41,068 nt of DNA from Pseudomonas sp. SID14000 (GCF_002165135.1 NZ_NFZQ01000023.1:1-41068); one strand, 5' to 3'. Shown: positions 17,389 to 24,998, counted from the stretch's first letter. Translations and numbers: made by a program. Notes: generated by a model from the sequence alone, not told the origin.

Positions 17389-18180
17389 CTAGAGGAATTG
17401 CTTGAGCCATTCGCCGAGTGGATTTCCCGTATCGAGTAGCAGTTTGATTGCCATGATGATGCAGACACTGACCAGCAGCGGCTTTATGAGGCGAGAGCCG
17501 AAACGAACTGCGCAGCGTGCACCCAATTGCGCGCCCAGAAACGCGGCCAGCGCCATTGCCAGCGCGAGCGGCCAGATGATGGCCCCACTGAGTGAAAAGA
17601 CTGACAATGCGCCCAGGTTACAGGCTGCGTTCAAGAGCTTGCTGGTGCACACGGCTTGTATCAGGTGCTGGCCGAGGAGAATCACGCAGGCCAGCATGAA
17701 GAACGAGCCGACTCCAGGGCCGAAGATGCCATCATAAAACCCGATGATTGGAGCAACCGCCAGACAGAAAAGGCTAGTCGATATCTTCGCCTTGCGCGTT
17801 TGTTCATTCGGCTTTGGGCTAAAGGCAAAGTAGGCTGCTATCAGGATCAGCAATGGCGGAACGCATGCCTGCAAAAGACTTTTGGGGACATAAGTTATCG
17901 ACAAGGCCCCCAAAGCGCCTCCAATAAACGACATCACCGCCATTGGGCTGCCTTGTCTCCAGTCGATCATGCCTTTGCGGGCGAAAGCGCACGTAGCCGA
18001 AACGGTAGCCGAGGCTGCCTGGAATTTGTTGGTGGCGATTGCTGCCAAGGGCTCTATACCGGAAAGAAACAATACAGGGAGTGTAATCAGGCCTCCGCCT
18101 CCGGCGATAGCATCGAAAAAGCCGGCCATGAGTGCAACAAGTGCGAGTATCGGAACAAGCGTCAAATCGAATTCGATCAT
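17389..18180 (-). CDS. TSUP-family (TauE/SafE) membrane protein
   Basis: A second TSUP protein in this window, 263 residues, about eight membrane helices. The two family repeats are clear: MAGFFDAIAGGGGLITLPVL at the start and IGFYDGIFGPGVGSFF in the middle. Such proteins export sulfite, sulfonates or other small anions. It is cotranscribed with the alpha/beta hydrolase just downstream, so the hydrolase might produce what this protein exports (inference only). CAGGGA provides the ribosome site. Codon choice and GC content differ from the housekeeping genes around, suggesting a separate origin. Confidence 0.85.
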   Translation of the reverse strand: MIEFDLTLVPILALVALMAGFFDAIAGGGGLITLPVLFLSGIEPLAAIATNKFQAASATVSATCAFARKGMIDWRQGSPMAVMSFIGGALGALSITYVPKSLLQACVPPLLILIAAYFAFSPKPNEQTRKAKISTSLFCLAVAPIIGFYDGIFGPGVGSFFMLACVILLGQHLIQAVCTSKLLNAACNLGALSVFSLSGAIIWPLALAMALAAFLGAQLGARCAVRFGSRLIKPLLVSVCIIMAIKLLLDTGNPLGEWLKQFL

Positions 18181-18191
18181 TGGTTTTCCCT

Positions 18192-18203
18192 GTGATTAAT
18201 CAC
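18192..18203 (-). promoter_or_regulatory. perfect 12-bp palindrome before the TSUP-hydrolase operon
   Basis: GTGATTAATCAC is a perfect palindrome 12 bases upstream of the TSUP start codon, just before its ribosome site. Its position suits a repressor operator in the leader. No regulator is encoded beside it on this strand; the HTH gene at 15715 is the closest candidate. Confidence 0.4.
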
Positions 18204-18467
18204 GAACCAGCAGCGGGTCTTCAACTAGCACCAACGGTTCTGCAAAGGGAGAGTATCCGAATTGACGTATGAACAGGCGTCGATTGTCCTGAACCCTCTC
18301 GCGGCCGTGCGACGCTCTGCTGTTATTGCCACTCCCTTGGCTTCCGGGCTGCTCGAGTCTGTAATGGTTTGGCTTGCAAAGGCTATGGCCCGACGTTGGA
18401 CTTCCCCGCCCAGAAACAGCAAAATGACTTCTTTCCTTCAATCAACCTCTCCGGATCTGCTGACTCT
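18204..18467. other. intergenic region, no gene recognised
   Basis: About 264 bases between the divergent TSUP and reductase genes. Both strands have short open frames, but none resembles a known protein, and their codon use is not that of a Pseudomonas gene. The promoters of both flanking genes must lie here. No strong sigma-70 pair was found. Confidence 0.4.
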
Positions 18468-19352
18468 ATGCGTATGCGCCTAATGCTGTTGGGTGGTGGC
18501 AATGCCCTCGGGCAAGCGCTGATTCGTCTTGGGGCCGAGGAGGACATCGCTTTCCTGGCGCCGCGCCCGCCCGAGAACGGCTGGACGCCGGCCAGCCTCA
18601 CCCAGCTGCTGGACGATCATCGCCCTGATGCCTTGGTCAACCTGGCCTACTACTTCGACTGGTTCCAGGCCGAGGCAGTCAGCGAGCAACGCCTGGCCCA
18701 GCAGGAGCGGGCGGTGGAGCGGCTGGCGGAGCTGTGCCAGCACCACCAGATCACCTTGGTGCAGCCTTCCAGCTACCGGGTGTTCGATGGTTCGCGGGCC
18801 ACGGCCTACAGCGAAAAGGACGAACCGGTGCCGCTGGGCCTGCGTGGCCAGGCCCTGTGGCGCATCGAGCAGAGCGTGCGCGCGGCTTGCCCGCAACACG
18901 TGCTGTTGCGCTTTGGTTGGCTGCTCGACGAAAGTATCGATGGGGCGCTGGGCCGCTTCCTGACCCGTGCCGAGCAACCCCAGGAGCTACTGTTGGCCGA
19001 TGACCGGCGCGGTAATCCGACGCCGGTCGACGACGCTGCCCGGGTGATCCTGTCGGTGCTCAAGCAACTCGATTGCAGCGCGCCGCTGTGGGGCACCTAC
19101 CATTACGCCGGCAACGAGGCAACCACGCCGCTTGCGCTGGGCCAGGCGATCCTCGCCGAGGCCGGCCATTATCGCCAGTTGGCCGTGCAGGCACCGACGC
19201 CGCAGGCCCATGCCGCGCGCCCGGATGCCAGCGAAGAGCCGCAGCACGCAGTACTGGCCTGCAAGAAAATCCTTCACACCTTCGGCATCAAGCCGCGCGC
19301 CTGGCGTGCCGGCCTGCCGCCCCTACTGGACCGGTTCTACCGCCATGGCTGA
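18468..19352 (+). CDS. RmlD-like NAD(P)-dependent sugar-nucleotide reductase
   Basis: Extended SDR protein of 294 residues related to dTDP-4-dehydrorhamnose reductase. It has the N-terminal nucleotide motif LLGGGNALGQ, an NLAYYFDWFQ segment, QPSSYRVFDG as the Ser region and NPTPVDDAARVI in the C-terminal part, as in RmlD. The usual YxxxK is not plain in this sequence (R-G-Q-ALWRIEQ occupies that place), so catalytic activity is uncertain. The start at 18468 is preferred because the NAD-binding fold begins there; an ATG at 18474 is also possible, and neither has a strong ribosome site. Its last 8 bases overlap the next epimerase gene. Confidence 0.75.
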   Translation: MRMRLMLLGGGNALGQALIRLGAEEDIAFLAPRPPENGWTPASLTQLLDDHRPDALVNLAYYFDWFQAEAVSEQRLAQQERAVERLAELCQHHQITLVQPSSYRVFDGSRATAYSEKDEPVPLGLRGQALWRIEQSVRAACPQHVLLRFGWLLDESIDGALGRFLTRAEQPQELLLADDRRGNPTPVDDAARVILSVLKQLDCSAPLWGTYHYAGNEATTPLALGQAILAEAGHYRQLAVQAPTPQAHAARPDASEEPQHAVLACKKILHTFGIKPRAWRAGLPPLLDRFYRHG

Positions 19353-20277
19353 CGCCCCCATCCTGATCACCGGCGGTGCCGGCTTCATTGGCTCCCACCT
19401 GTGCGATGCGTTGTTGGACAAAGGCTACGCCGTACGCATTCTCGATGACTTCTCCACTGGCCGGCGGGACAACCTGCCGGTCGGCCACCCACGGCTGGAA
19501 CTGGTTGAAGGTGATGTCGCCGATGCCGGGCTGGTCACGCAGGTTGCGGCTGGCTGCAGTGCCGTGGTGCACCTGGCGGCAGTGGCCTCGGTGCAGGCCT
19601 CGGTCGAGGACCCGGTGCGGACCCACCAGAGCAATTTCATCGGCACCCTCAACGTGTGCGAAGCCATGCGCGTGCATGGCCTGCGCCGGGTGTTGTTCGC
19701 CTCCAGTGCAGCGGTGTATGGCAACAATGGCGAAGGCGAGTCAATTGCCGAAGACACCCCCAAGGCGCCGCTGACCCCTTATGCCGTGGATAAGCTGGCC
19801 AGTGAACAGTACCTGGACTTCTACCGTCGCCAGCATGGCCTGGAGCCGGTGGTGTTCCGCTTCTTCAATATCTTCGGGCCGCGGCAGGACCCGTCCTCGC
19901 CGTATTCCGGGGTGATCAGCATCTTCTCCGAACGCGCTGTGCAGGGTTTGCCGATTACGGTGTTCGGTGATGGCGAGCAGACCCGGGACTTCCTCTACGT
20001 GGGCGACCTGGTGCAGGTGATGGTGCAGGCGCTGGAGCAGCCGCAGGTCGAGGAGGGGGCGGTGAATATCGGCCTCAACCAGGCTACGTCGCTTAACCAG
20101 TTGCTGGCGGCGCTGGAGAAAGTGGTGGGTAGCTTGCCGGCGGTCAGCTATGTGGCGGCACGTTCGGGTGACATTCGCCATTCGCGGGCTGATAACCAGC
20201 GCTTGCTGACGCGGTTCGAGTTTCCGCAGGCGACGCCGATTGTCGAGGGGTTGGCGCGGCTTTTGGGTAAGCGCTGA
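19345..20277 (+). CDS. NAD-dependent epimerase/dehydratase (GalE-like)
   Basis: Extended SDR enzyme of 310 residues, similar to UDP-glucose/UDP-GlcNAc 4-epimerases (WbpP/GalE group). TGGAGFIGSH binds NAD at the N terminus, SSAAVYG gives the catalytic Ser, YAVDK gives Tyr and Lys, and FFNIFGPRQDP and GDGEQTRDFLYVGD are typical of sugar-nucleotide epimerases. It overlaps the RmlD-like gene by 8 bases, so the two are translated together and probably act in one pathway, making a nucleotide sugar for surface polysaccharide. No glycosyltransferase genes are near, so the product is not known. Confidence 0.88.
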   Translation: MADAPILITGGAGFIGSHLCDALLDKGYAVRILDDFSTGRRDNLPVGHPRLELVEGDVADAGLVTQVAAGCSAVVHLAAVASVQASVEDPVRTHQSNFIGTLNVCEAMRVHGLRRVLFASSAAVYGNNGEGESIAEDTPKAPLTPYAVDKLASEQYLDFYRRQHGLEPVVFRFFNIFGPRQDPSSPYSGVISIFSERAVQGLPITVFGDGEQTRDFLYVGDLVQVMVQALEQPQVEEGAVNIGLNQATSLNQLLAALEKVVGSLPAVSYVAARSGDIRHSRADNQRLLTRFEFPQATPIVEGLARLLGKR

Positions 20278-20283
20278 AATCCC

Positions 20284-20331
20284 TGGGGGCGCTTTGCGCC
20301 CCTTTCGCGACACAAGGCCGCTCCCACAGGG
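20284..20331. repeat. single REP-like element with terminator-type hairpin
   Basis: GGGGCGC-TTT-GCGCCCC followed by TTTCGCGACACAAGGCCGCT and CCCACAGG. This is the second REP type seen in the window (also at 35193-35313). The hairpin with its short T run begins 7 bases after the epimerase stop and may end its transcript. Confidence 0.7.
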
Positions 20332-20434
20332 ATAGCGTAAAGCCAATAGACGTGCGGTCATGGCCAGCTGGTTGTATGCCCATTGGGGATCAGCGCGGTC
20401 GCGCTGGAGTACTGGCTATGGCTGCAACGAGCGA

Positions 20435-20452
20435 GGGCGGCCGAAGCCGCCC
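20435..20452 (-). terminator. hairpin downstream of oprG
   Basis: GGGCGGC-CGAA-GCCGCCC, a 7-bp GC stem with a tetraloop, ends 13 bases after the oprG stop codon on the minus strand. No clear T run follows on either strand, so it is a likely but not certain terminator. Confidence 0.55.
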
Positions 20453-20465
20453 TGCAATGTTCAGG

Positions 20466-21149
20466 TCAGAACTTGTAGCCAAGGCCGACCATGTACACCC
20501 ACGGGTCGACCTCGACGTCGACCTTGGTCTTGCTGTAGCCCAGTGCGGACGGGCCGTCGACGCTGGCCTTGGTGTCGATGTCGATGTACCAGACCGAGGC
20601 GTTGACCAGCAGGTTGTCGGTGATCATGTAGTCCATGCCCAGCTGGCCGGCGATGCCGACCGAGTCCTGCAGCTTCAGGTTGCTGAAGCCCTGCTGCTTG
20701 CGTGCACTACTGAGGTCTTCATCGAAGAACAGGGTGTAGTTGATGCCGACGCCGGCATACGGCTGGAACTTGGAAGTCGGTTCCATCGGGTAGTACTGCA
20801 GCGACAGGGTCGGTGGCAGTTGCTTGATGTCGGCCAGCTTGCCGTCCAGACCGCCGCCCAGGCCTTTGACCCCGACGGTGTGCTTGAATGGGCTGGCGGC
20901 CAGCAGTTCCAGGCCTACGTGGTCGGTGAGCATGTAGGCGAAGGTCAGGCCCAGCTGGGTGTCGCTGTCCAGGGTCGCCTTGGTGCCCGAGACTTTGTTG
21001 CCGTCGAATTTCAGGTCGCCGCTGCTTTCGTTGGGAGCGGTGGTGATGGCACCGGCGCGGACGATGACATCGCCAGCCTGGTGGGCGTGGGCGACAGGGG
21101 CAGCGAGCGCCAGGGCCGCAAGGGCGGCGCTGAGCAAGGACTTGTTCAT
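20466..21149 (-). CDS. oprG: outer-membrane protein OprG/OmpW family
   Basis: Eight-stranded beta-barrel porin of 227 residues that lets small hydrophobic molecules or amino acids cross the outer membrane. A signal peptide (MNKSLLSAALAALALAAPVAHA, likely cut before HQAGD) is followed by OmpW-type segments (AYMLTDHVGLELLAASPFKH, QYYPM, FQPYAGVGINYT) and a C-terminal strand ending in Phe (MVGLGYKF), as needed for barrel assembly. The start at 21149 places the signal correctly; an in-frame start 12 bases earlier is less likely. An ANR-like site and -10 lie upstream, fitting the known oxygen-dependent control of oprG/ompW. Confidence 0.92.
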   Translation of the reverse strand: MNKSLLSAALAALALAAPVAHAHQAGDVIVRAGAITTAPNESSGDLKFDGNKVSGTKATLDSDTQLGLTFAYMLTDHVGLELLAASPFKHTVGVKGLGGGLDGKLADIKQLPPTLSLQYYPMEPTSKFQPYAGVGINYTLFFDEDLSSARKQQGFSNLKLQDSVGIAGQLGMDYMITDNLLVNASVWYIDIDTKASVDGPSALGYSKTKVDVEVDPWVYMVGLGYKF

Positions 21150-21186
21150 GGAAGCTCCCAAAGGACGTGAGTAATCGAGTAGTCCA

Positions 21187-21228
21187 ATGGTACGGATGCG
21201 GTTAAACAGAAAGTTTGACCCAGCTCAA
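21187..21228 (-). promoter_or_regulatory. ANR-dependent promoter of oprG (box plus -10)
   Basis: TTGAC-CCAG-CTCAA (21215-21228) is a near-consensus FNR/ANR site (TTGAT-N4-ATCAA, with one change in each half). A -10-like TACCAT is read on the minus strand at 21192-21187. The start of transcription expected from it is near 21180, which puts the centre of the ANR site at about -41.5, the standard position for activation. No -35 box is needed or seen. Confidence 0.6.
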
Positions 21229-21258
21229 AGAAGCGTCTTTACCAATTCGAAACAGTTC

Positions 21259-21846
21259 TCATCTCAGCTCATAAGCGTATATTTTCTCGGCTTCCATCTG
21301 GTAACCGGCATCGGCCAGTTCGCTGCTGGAGGCTCTGACCTGCATCTTTCCCTCGATCCAGTAGGGCTGGTAGAGGTCTTCGACCCGCACGCCCATTTCA
21401 CTGAAAATGTGCACGATCTGGTTCGAGGGTGGTGGTGGCACGTGGATGCACGCGCCGTAGTAAGGAACTAGCAGGAACTCGGTGGTGCGGCCTTCTTCGC
21501 TCACCTCCAGCGGCACGATGTAGCCGGGCAGTTTGATCTGCTGGCCGTCGAGACTTTTTACCACCGGGGCGTCGGGGGCCTGTTGGCGCGCTGGTGGGGC
21601 GGATTCGGCGGACAGGGCGTTGCTGAGCTGCGACATGTCATGCAGTGGTGCGAGTTGGGGCGCAATGACCGGGGCGCCTTCGGGGATAAGGGCAGGCCAG
21701 TCCAGTTCGCGGGGTTCCGAGGCCCAGGTGGGCGATGCCAGCGAAAGCAGCATGACCAGTAGTAGTTGTACTGCCTGTACTGGCCTCTTCGTGGGTGAAC
21801 CCGCTCCCACAGAACCCGCGAAGAAGGCGGTGAGATTTCTGATCAT
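21259..21846 (-). CDS. DUF3299 periplasmic protein of the zinc operon
   Basis: Protein of 195 residues. Its C-terminal half has the DUF3299 features (LPGYIVPLE, FLLVPYYGACIHVPPPPSNQ, YQPYWIEG). A hydrophobic stretch (VQLLLVMLLSLASPTWA) before SEPREL looks like a signal peptide, so it is probably periplasmic. The 27 residues before that stretch come largely from a REP element read through in frame, which makes the true start uncertain (ATG 21846, GTG 21855, or a later codon). It is the last gene after the DUF2796 protein, ATPase and permease genes, and may act as an accessory factor in metal handling. The biochemical role is unknown. Confidence 0.75.
   Translation of the reverse strand: MIRNLTAFFAGSVGAGSPTKRPVQAVQLLLVMLLSLASPTWASEPRELDWPALIPEGAPVIAPQLAPLHDMSQLSNALSAESAPPARQQAPDAPVVKSLDGQQIKLPGYIVPLEVSEEGRTTEFLLVPYYGACIHVPPPPSNQIVHIFSEMGVRVEDLYQPYWIEGKMQVRASSSELADAGYQMEAEKIYAYELR
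21783..21830. repeat. REP element inside the 5' part of the DUF3299 gene
   Basis: GCCTCTTCGTGGGTGAACCC and GCTCCCACAGAACCCGCGAAGAAGGC match the REP sequences found between other genes in this window, but this copy lies within an open reading frame and encodes part of a FFAGSVGAGSPTKRP segment. Confidence 0.75.
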
Positions 21847-21855
21847 TGCATGCAC

Positions 21856-23121
21856 TCAGAGGTGAATGGACAAGCCATCGGCCAGCGACTGCCGATAGGC
21901 TCGCCACGCCGGCACGCTGCCCATCAGCAGCGCAGCTCCCAAGATGATAGCCAGCAACGTCCATTCATGAGCGCTTGGCATGGCCAGCGGCAAATACAAG
22001 CCATAGTTGGCCTGCACATACCCCTGGGCCAGCACTATACCTGCATACAGCAAGCCAAGCCCGGCAGCGATCCCTACAGCCGCCAGCGACAGCGCCTCCA
22101 GCACCAGCAGCCCCGCGACATGCCACGGCCTGGCGCCAACCGAGCGCAATATCGCCATCTCCCGGCGGCGTTCGTTGAGGCTGGTAAGAATGGCCGTGAG
22201 CATGCCGATCAGGCCGGTCAGCACCACGAACAGCGATACCACGAACAATGCCTGCTCCGCAGTGCCCATCAGGCTCCACAACTCCTGCAGCGCCACCCCG
22301 GGCAGGATCGCCAGCAACGGCTCGCTGCGGTACTCATTGATCTCTCGCTGCAGGCTGAATGTCGCGATCTTGCTGTTCAGGCCGAGCATGAACGCAGTGA
22401 TGGCGGCAGGTTGCAGGTCCATGGTCCGCGCCTGCTCGGCGCTGATACGTCCTGCACCACGGGCCGGCACGCCGTTGTGCCAGTCGATGTGGATGGCTTC
22501 CATGCCACCCAGGCTGATATGCAGCGTGCGGTCGACCGGCGTGCCGGTGCGCTTGAGCACTCCGACCACGGTAAACGGCTTGTCGTCGTGCTTGACCAGG
22601 CTGATCGCTGCGACACCATGTGCCAGCACCAGCTTGTCGCCCAGTTTGTAGTGCAACGCCTCGGCCACTTCGGCTCCGAGCACCACCTCGAATGGGTCGT
22701 CGGCGAACGCGCGGCCCTGGCTCAGTTCCAGGTGCTGGCGGCGACCGTACTGGTAATGGCTGAAGTAGTCGCCGGTAGTACCCATCACCCGATAACCGCG
22801 GTGCGAATCGCCCAGCGAGATAGGAATGGCCCATTTCACCCGCGGGTCCTTGGCGTAGTGCTCATAGCTGTCCCAGCGGATGTTGTTGGTGGCGTTGCCG
22901 ATGCGGAACACCGAGTACAGCAGCAGGTTCACCGAGCCTGACCGGGCGCCGACGATCAGGTCGGTACCGCTGATGGTGCTGGCGAAGCTGGCCCGCGCTT
23001 CGGTACGGACCCGCTCCACGGCCAGCAGCAGGCACACCGACAGGGCAATGGCAAAGGCGGTGAGGAACGCGGTGAAACGGCGGTTGGCCAGGCTGGCCAA
23101 GGCAAGGCGGAACAGATACAT
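21856..23121 (-). CDS. ABC transporter permease, FtsX/MacB type
   Basis: Membrane subunit of 421 residues. One helix at the N terminus (about 15-35, LTAFAIALSVCLLLAVE) is followed by a large periplasmic domain and then three C-terminal helices (about 285-410), the FtsX/LolC/MacB layout. Such transporters usually move substrates within the envelope by mechanical action rather than through a pore. The start at 23121 overlaps the ATPase stop by one base (TGATG). Together with the ATPase, the His-rich DUF2796 protein and the DUF3299 protein it forms an operon behind a Zur-like site, so a zinc-related function is likely. Confidence 0.88.
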   Translation of the reverse strand: MYLFRLALASLANRRFTAFLTAFAIALSVCLLLAVERVRTEARASFASTISGTDLIVGARSGSVNLLLYSVFRIGNATNNIRWDSYEHYAKDPRVKWAIPISLGDSHRGYRVMGTTGDYFSHYQYGRRQHLELSQGRAFADDPFEVVLGAEVAEALHYKLGDKLVLAHGVAAISLVKHDDKPFTVVGVLKRTGTPVDRTLHISLGGMEAIHIDWHNGVPARGAGRISAEQARTMDLQPAAITAFMLGLNSKIATFSLQREINEYRSEPLLAILPGVALQELWSLMGTAEQALFVVSLFVVLTGLIGMLTAILTSLNERRREMAILRSVGARPWHVAGLLVLEALSLAAVGIAAGLGLLYAGIVLAQGYVQANYGLYLPLAMPSAHEWTLLAIILGAALLMGSVPAWRAYRQSLADGLSIHL

Positions 23122-23831
23122 CAGGCCTCCCGGGGCTTGGCGGCACGATTGAGTTCGGCCAGCGACAGGTGGCGGTCGAACAGCGGCGCCAGGCTCTGGT
23201 CGTGGCTGACGAACAGCAGGCTGGCGCCAGCGGCGCGGCATTCATCGAACAGCAGGCGGATGAACGCTTCCCGGGTGTCGGCATCCAGCGCCGAGGTTGG
23301 TTCGTCGGCGATCACCAGTTCGGGTTGGCCGATCAGTGCGCGGGCGGCGGCAACGCGTTGCTGCTGACCGATCGACAGGCTGTCGGCGCGGCGGGCGAGC
23401 AGGGCGGGGTCGTCCAGGCCCAGGTGGGCCAGCAGCTTGCTGGCCGCCTGGTCGACACTTCCATGGCGCTGCTCGGCGCGGGCCTTGCGGCTGCGCGAGA
23501 AGCGGCAGGGCAGCTCGACATTTTCGCGTACCGACAGGAACGGCAGCAGGTTGAACTGCTGGAAGATGTAGCCAGTATGGTCGACCCGGAAGCGGTCACG
23601 AGCGCCTTGGCCCAGGCGGCCGAGGTCCTGGCCGAGCAGCTGGATACGGCCCTGGCCCGGCACATTCACCCCACCCAGAAGGCCCAGCAAAGTGGTCTTG
23701 CCGCTGCCGCTGGGGCCCTTGAGGAACAGGGCCTCGCCAGCCTCCAGGCAGAATGCCGGAATATCCAGCAGCGCCGGTTGACCTGGCCATGCGAACACCA
23801 GGTCATGCAGTTCGATCAACGGTTGGCGCAT
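23121..23831 (-). CDS. ABC transporter ATP-binding protein (LolD/MacB type)
   Basis: ATPase of 236 residues. Walker A is GPSGSGKTT (about 39-47), the Q loop lies in IFQQFNLLPFLSVRENV, the signature is LSIGQQQRVAAARAL, Walker B is LVIADEPTSALD, and the switch His is in LLFVSHD. The spacing and the FLSVRENVELP segment are those of LolD/MacB-type subunits, which pair with FtsX-like permeases such as the one encoded next. It follows the DUF2796 gene directly (stop at 23832) and overlaps the permease start by one base. Confidence 0.92.
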   Translation of the reverse strand: MRQPLIELHDLVFAWPGQPALLDIPAFCLEAGEALFLKGPSGSGKTTLLGLLGGVNVPGQGRIQLLGQDLGRLGQGARDRFRVDHTGYIFQQFNLLPFLSVRENVELPCRFSRSRKARAEQRHGSVDQAASKLLAHLGLDDPALLARRADSLSIGQQQRVAAARALIGQPELVIADEPTSALDADTREAFIRLLFDECRAAGASLLFVSHDQSLAPLFDRHLSLAELNRAAKPREA

Positions 23832-24401
23832 TCAGAACGCGACCGCGGCCTTGGCCGGCGTGGTTTCCACGCCTTTCTGGCCATTGGGGCCGATCAGTTG
23901 CACGTTGATTTTCTGGGTGGCCGGGAAGGCCTTGAACAGTGGCGCGAGGTCCACCTGTGCCAGTTTGTCGGGGTTGGTGCAGGTCAGCTGGTAGTGGGCG
24001 CCGATGTCGCTGTGCTGGTGGCCATGCTCGTGCTCGTCATCGTCGTCGGCTTTCGGGGCGTCACCGAACAGCGGGCTTTCCAGTTCCTGCTGGTCTTCCT
24101 TGCAACCGGCGGCAGCGGGCAGGCCGAACAGCTTCAGCGGTTGCTCGAGCTGCTGGCGCACCGCCGCGACCTTGGCCTTGTCGGCGTCGCTGTTGGCGGC
24201 GTGTTCGAAGCCGACCAGGTTCATTGCCGGGCTGTCCAGCTCCAGCTCGAGGGTGTTGCCATCGAGCACGACATTGAGCTTGGCCACGCCATGCTCGTGG
24301 GCACCGAGGGTGCCATGGGCGTGGTCATGATCATGGTCATCAGCGTGGGCATTGGCCAGGGGCAGCAAGGCGAAGGGCAGGGCGAGCAACAGGCGACGCA
24401 T
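23832..24401 (-). CDS. DUF2796 His-rich periplasmic metal-binding protein
   Basis: Protein of 189 residues with a signal peptide (MRRLLLALPFALLPLANAHA) followed by a His/Asp-rich stretch (DDHDHDHAHG, then HEHG). A second such stretch (DDDDEHEHGHQH) lies near residue 125, and two Cys are present (C100, C142 by approximate count). It probably binds zinc in the periplasm and hands it to, or takes it from, the ABC transporter encoded downstream. First gene of the operon; a Zur-like palindrome lies 30 bases before the start. From memory, the homologous four-gene operon of P. aeruginosa (PA4063-PA4066) responds to zinc starvation. Confidence 0.85.
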   Translation of the reverse strand: MRRLLLALPFALLPLANAHADDHDHDHAHGTLGAHEHGVAKLNVVLDGNTLELELDSPAMNLVGFEHAANSDADKAKVAAVRQQLEQPLKLFGLPAAAGCKEDQQELESPLFGDAPKADDDDEHEHGHQHSDIGAHYQLTCTNPDKLAQVDLAPLFKAFPATQKINVQLIGPNGQKGVETTPAKAAVAF

Positions 24402-24431
24402 GGACGACTCCGGAGCGGGCGGGAAGGTTGG

Positions 24432-24444
24432 GTTATGTTATAAC
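24432..24444 (-). promoter_or_regulatory. Zur-like operator before the DUF2796-ABC operon
   Basis: GTTAT-GTT-ATAAC, a palindrome with 5-base arms inside an AT-rich patch of otherwise GC-rich DNA, resembles the core of gammaproteobacterial Zur boxes (GTTATANTATAAC type). It lies 31-43 bases upstream of the first start codon and contains a TATAAC that could serve as the -10, so zinc-loaded Zur would block transcription. Confidence 0.65.
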
Positions 24445-24531
24445 GACTTTTCCGCGCGCCGCCAGTCTGCGTGGCGCAGGTTTCATGTTGGGGTAGGATG
24501 GTGGCATTGATTTGGGTTCAAGGAATGCAGC

Positions 24532-24876
24532 ATGAGAATTCGTGGACAGATTGGTGACTGGCCTGTGGATCTGACCATCGAGCTGGAACCTGAAGAGTGG
24601 GCGCAACTGGGGCGGCAGATCGAATTGCCCGCGGTGGCGCATACCCCAGCAACGGAAACCGTGGCGACAACTCGGCAGGATGATGGGCAATGGACTGCGG
24701 CGTGTGAGGTGTTGCGCCTGGCTGGGCAGATGAACGGGCCGGAATTGCTTGATCGGCTGGAGGGGCTGGCGGGGAGTACGGCGGCGGGCAAGCGGCTGCT
24801 GGTGCGCTTGCGGCATAGCAGTGAGGTGAAGGTGGAAAGTGGCGTGGATGCGCCGGTTTATCACTGGGTGGGATAA
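24532..24876 (+). CDS. small conserved hypothetical protein
   Basis: An acidic, soluble-looking protein of 114 residues (begins MRIRGQIGDWPVDLTIELE, ends VDAPVYHWVG) with no signal peptide or membrane segment. Its codon usage (GC-rich third positions) is that of a real Pseudomonas gene, and an AAGGAATG site lies a few bases before the ATG at 24532. I do not recognise a family. It stands alone between the Zur-like site and a REP pair, so its neighbours give no hint to function. Confidence 0.65.
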   Translation: MRIRGQIGDWPVDLTIELEPEEWAQLGRQIELPAVAHTPATETVATTRQDDGQWTAACEVLRLAGQMNGPELLDRLEGLAGSTAAGKRLLVRLRHSSEVKVESGVDAPVYHWVG

Positions 24877-24894
24877 ATCTCTATTGCCTGTGCT

Positions 24895-24998
24895 GGCCTA
24901 TTCGCGGGTAAACCCGCTCCCACAGGATTTCACCGCACTTGGGACCTGTGCAGTACCTGTGGGAGCGGGTTTACCCGCGAACGAGGGCGAAGCCCTCG
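24895..24998. repeat. REP pair in inverted orientation
   Basis: Two facing REPs (GGCCTATTCGCGGGTAAACC and its partner GGGTTTACCCGCGAACGAGG) followed by a small hairpin (GAGGGC-GAA-GCCCTC). They separate two convergent genes and probably act as a two-way stop. Confidence 0.85.

Noticed and set aside
18196..18441. Small minus-strand open frames in the gap upstream of the TSUP gene, considered as gene remnants
   Set aside because: No resemblance to a known protein and no gene-like codon pattern; kept only as an unexplained gap.
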